Shown: piece after piece, positions 20,864 through 22,442 of the stretch
Numbering within the stretch: position 1 is the stretch's first letter
Layout: each line of letters starts with the position of its first letter
Assembly: GCA_964475835.1 (NCBI GenBank)
Contig: CAYYYL010000044.1
Coordinates: 1 to 22,442 of the forward strand
DNA: 22,442 nucleotides
Source of the DNA: JABDCI01 sp964475835
Lineage (GTDB): Bacteria; Verrucomicrobiota; Verrucomicrobiia; JABWAM01
Direction: 5' to 3'
Position numbers and translations under genes: made by a program
The notes under the pieces: model-generated
Told to the model about the DNA's origin: nothing
The model's database searches: none
The model's input: only the letters and a program-made list of their open reading frames with translations

Positions 20864-22442
20864 TCACTTCCCCTTGCGCAAGATCTGGGAAGCCTGTTGG
20901 GCGAGATTGGGTTGGATGTTTTGTTGAGCGATGGGGAGGAGGAATCCCCTGGCCTCGTCCATGCGACCTGCTTCCGCCAGGGTTGCCCCGAGGTTGTATT
21001 GGATGAGAATGTCTCCCGGACGGGCCACAAGGGCGCGGTGAAAGAACTCGATGGCCTGGTCGTTTTCATGATTAAGGGCATGAATGGATCCCAGGCTGAA
21101 AAGGGCTTCGGCATAACCCGGACGCGCTTCGATAGCGCGCTGGTAACAGCCGCGCGCCTCGGTTTGCATGCCGCAACGAAAATAGAGATTTCCGAGATTG
21201 TTGAGTATTTCAGGGTCCCGGGGTTGGATCTGGAGTCCGCGCTGATAGAGTTGCAACGCCTCGTTCGGATCTCCCCTCCGGGCCACCAGGACACCCAGGT
21301 TGCAGAGCACGCTGACGGAACCAGGATTTAATTCGAGTGCCTGCCGATAATGAATCATTGCGCCCGCTTCGTCCCCCTTTTGAACGAGGGCGGAGGCAAA
21401 GTGTTCATGTGCGGCAGCGAGTTTGGGTTTGAGGGCTATCGCTTTTTCTCCACAACGAACAGCCTCCTCGACGCGGCCTTCCATCAGGGCAAGCGCCCCG
21501 AGGCTGTCCCAGGCCTCCCCAAGATCGGGATTCAAACGAAGAGCCTCCTCAAAGTGTGTTCTGGCGTCGGAGTGACGTCCCGCTTGAAAATAGGCGAGCC
21601 CCAGATTGTATTGGACGAGGGGAGCGCCTGGCTCCACGCTCAATGCATGCTTGTAAAGAGTGATGCTGTCCTTCCAACAGCCGACCTGCCGGTACGTCAG
21701 GACCGAGAGGCTCGTGATGACGAAAAGCGTGGATCCGTAGAAAATCTGCTGCCCCGCGGCCCGCAGACGCTTTGGATCCGGAAGGGACCAGGCGATCATG
21801 ATAAATATTCCGAGGAGAGGCAGATAGGTGAAGCGCTCCGCCCATGCCACATCCTTGAGACTGATGGACGGAACGAGCATTCCCAAAAACCAGAACCAGC
21901 CCACGAACAGATGGGGATGGGTTCGAAGCTTGAAGCACACCCAGATGGAGATGGCTAATAAAAGGAGAGAGGCAAGAACGAGCTGAAAAACGGGAGTGGT
22001 GGTGAGAGGCGTGTGCCAGATGGAAAGCCCGATGGGAAGAAAGGTTTTTTGAAGGTAGTTTTGATATCCCATAAGAGCCGCCGCGATGGGATGGGCGCCC
22101 GTTGCGTTCCCAAGATGTTGTCCCTGTTCCTTGAGGGTGATCCAGATGGATGCGCCTGTGAGGGCGAGAAGGGGGGTCTTTTGGATCAAAAGGAGGGCCG
22201 ACTTTTCAGTTCCAAATGGTTTGAGAGGCCAGACGTCCAGTAACAGAAGGACAAAAGGAAGGGTGAGTCCTATGGGTTTGGACATCAGGGAACAGGCGAA
22301 GAGGGCGAAGAGGAGGGTGTATCGCCGAACGGAGGGGGAGAGGCGGTATCGATGATAACTCCAGAGGCAGAGGATGAAAAAGAACGCACCGAGCACATCC
22401 TTCCGTTCCGTCACCCATGCAACGGATTCGACATGAAGCGGA
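20864..22442 (-). CDS. Polytopic membrane protein with seven TPR repeats (TMTC-like), 5' end outside the window
   Basis: The frame is open to the right edge, and the first visible residues, P-L-H-V-E-S-V-A-W-V-T-E-R-K-D-V-L, are the conserved loop of TMTC-like membrane proteins and related putative O-mannosyltransferases, so the N-terminal membrane segments lie outside. About 525 residues are visible. Several hydrophobic helices follow, up to about residue 245, and then seven consecutive TPR units (for example Y-N-L-G-L-A-Y-F-Q-A-G, N-L-G-N-L-Y-F-R-C-G) to the end. The family is thought to transfer sugars from lipid carriers to exported proteins, with the TPR part binding partners; the acceptor is unknown. 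It converges on hisD. A GTG at 22414 is not a real start, as the conserved motif begins earlier. Confidence 0.9.
   Translation of the reverse strand, partial: PLHVESVAWVTERKDVLGAFFFILCLWSYHRYRLSPSVRRYTLLFALFACSLMSKPIGLTLPFVLLLLDVWPLKPFGTEKSALLLIQKTPLLALTGASIWITLKEQGQHLGNATGAHPIAAALMGYQNYLQKTFLPIGLSIWHTPLTTTPVFQLVLASLLLLAISIWVCFKLRTHPHLFVGWFWFLGMLVPSISLKDVAWAERFTYLPLLGIFIMIAWSLPDPKRLRAAGQQIFYGSTLFVITSLSVLTYRQVGCWKDSITLYKHALSVEPGAPLVQYNLGLAYFQAGRHSDARTHFEEALRLNPDLGEAWDSLGALALMEGRVEEAVRCGEKAIALKPKLAAAHEHFASALVQKGDEAGAMIHYRQALELNPGSVSVLCNLGVLVARRGDPNEALQLYQRGLQIQPRDPEILNNLGNLYFRCGMQTEARGCYQRAIEARPGYAEALFSLGSIHALNHENDQAIEFFHRALVARPGDILIQYNLGATLAEAGRMDEARGFLLPIAQQNIQPNLAQQASQILRKGK

Overview
The window looks like part of the chromosome of a Verrucomicrobiota-type bacterium. 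The best taxonomic clue is the 51-residue basic protein at 16419-16574, which I recognise as the TIGR04137 'small basic protein' found in the Verrucomicrobia/Chlamydiae group. The rest is bacterial housekeeping and accessory DNA. I see no rRNA, tRNA, CRISPR array, transposase or phage gene, and no gene-free stretch longer than about 150 bases.

Left 10.5 kb: genes for type IV pilin-like (minor pilin/pseudopilin) proteins. They fall into three modules with the same gene order: V-like pilin, W-like pilin, long X-like pilin, then a short exported protein. Module A (1-2999, + strand) runs toward modules B (10496-7177) and C (7035-3018), which lie in tandem on the - strand. A and C meet tail to tail with 18 bases between their stop codons. 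All pilins carry prepilin-type leaders (A and C V/W with Gly or Ala before the cleavage site). The X proteins lack the usual Glu at mature position 5 and carry a long extracellular region. The assembly ATPase, platform protein, secretin and prepilin peptidase are not in the window.

Middle (10628-14869, - strand): a sulfur-acquisition block. An Rrf2-type regulator with three cysteines is followed by a sulfonate/taurine/nitrate-type binding protein, cysteine synthase, a strong intrinsic terminator, then the transporter ATPase and permease. A 9-bp-arm palindrome at 14869-14891 covers the predicted promoters of both the regulator and the divergent mnmA gene, so cysteine supply and tRNA thiolation may be controlled together.

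Right (14980-20857, + strand): eight collinear genes: mnmA, cutA, the small basic protein, an RsuA/RluB-type pseudouridine synthase, folD, nrdR, a translationally coupled unknown gene, and hisD. hisD meets, tail to tail with a 6-base gap, a - strand gene for a membrane protein with seven TPR repeats, whose N-terminus lies beyond the right edge.

The most notable feature is the triplicated V-W-X-plus-exported-protein arrangement. The divergent Rrf2/mnmA control region and the terminator set directly against the ssuB-like start codon come next. All functional statements rest on motif recognition by eye; no database search was run.
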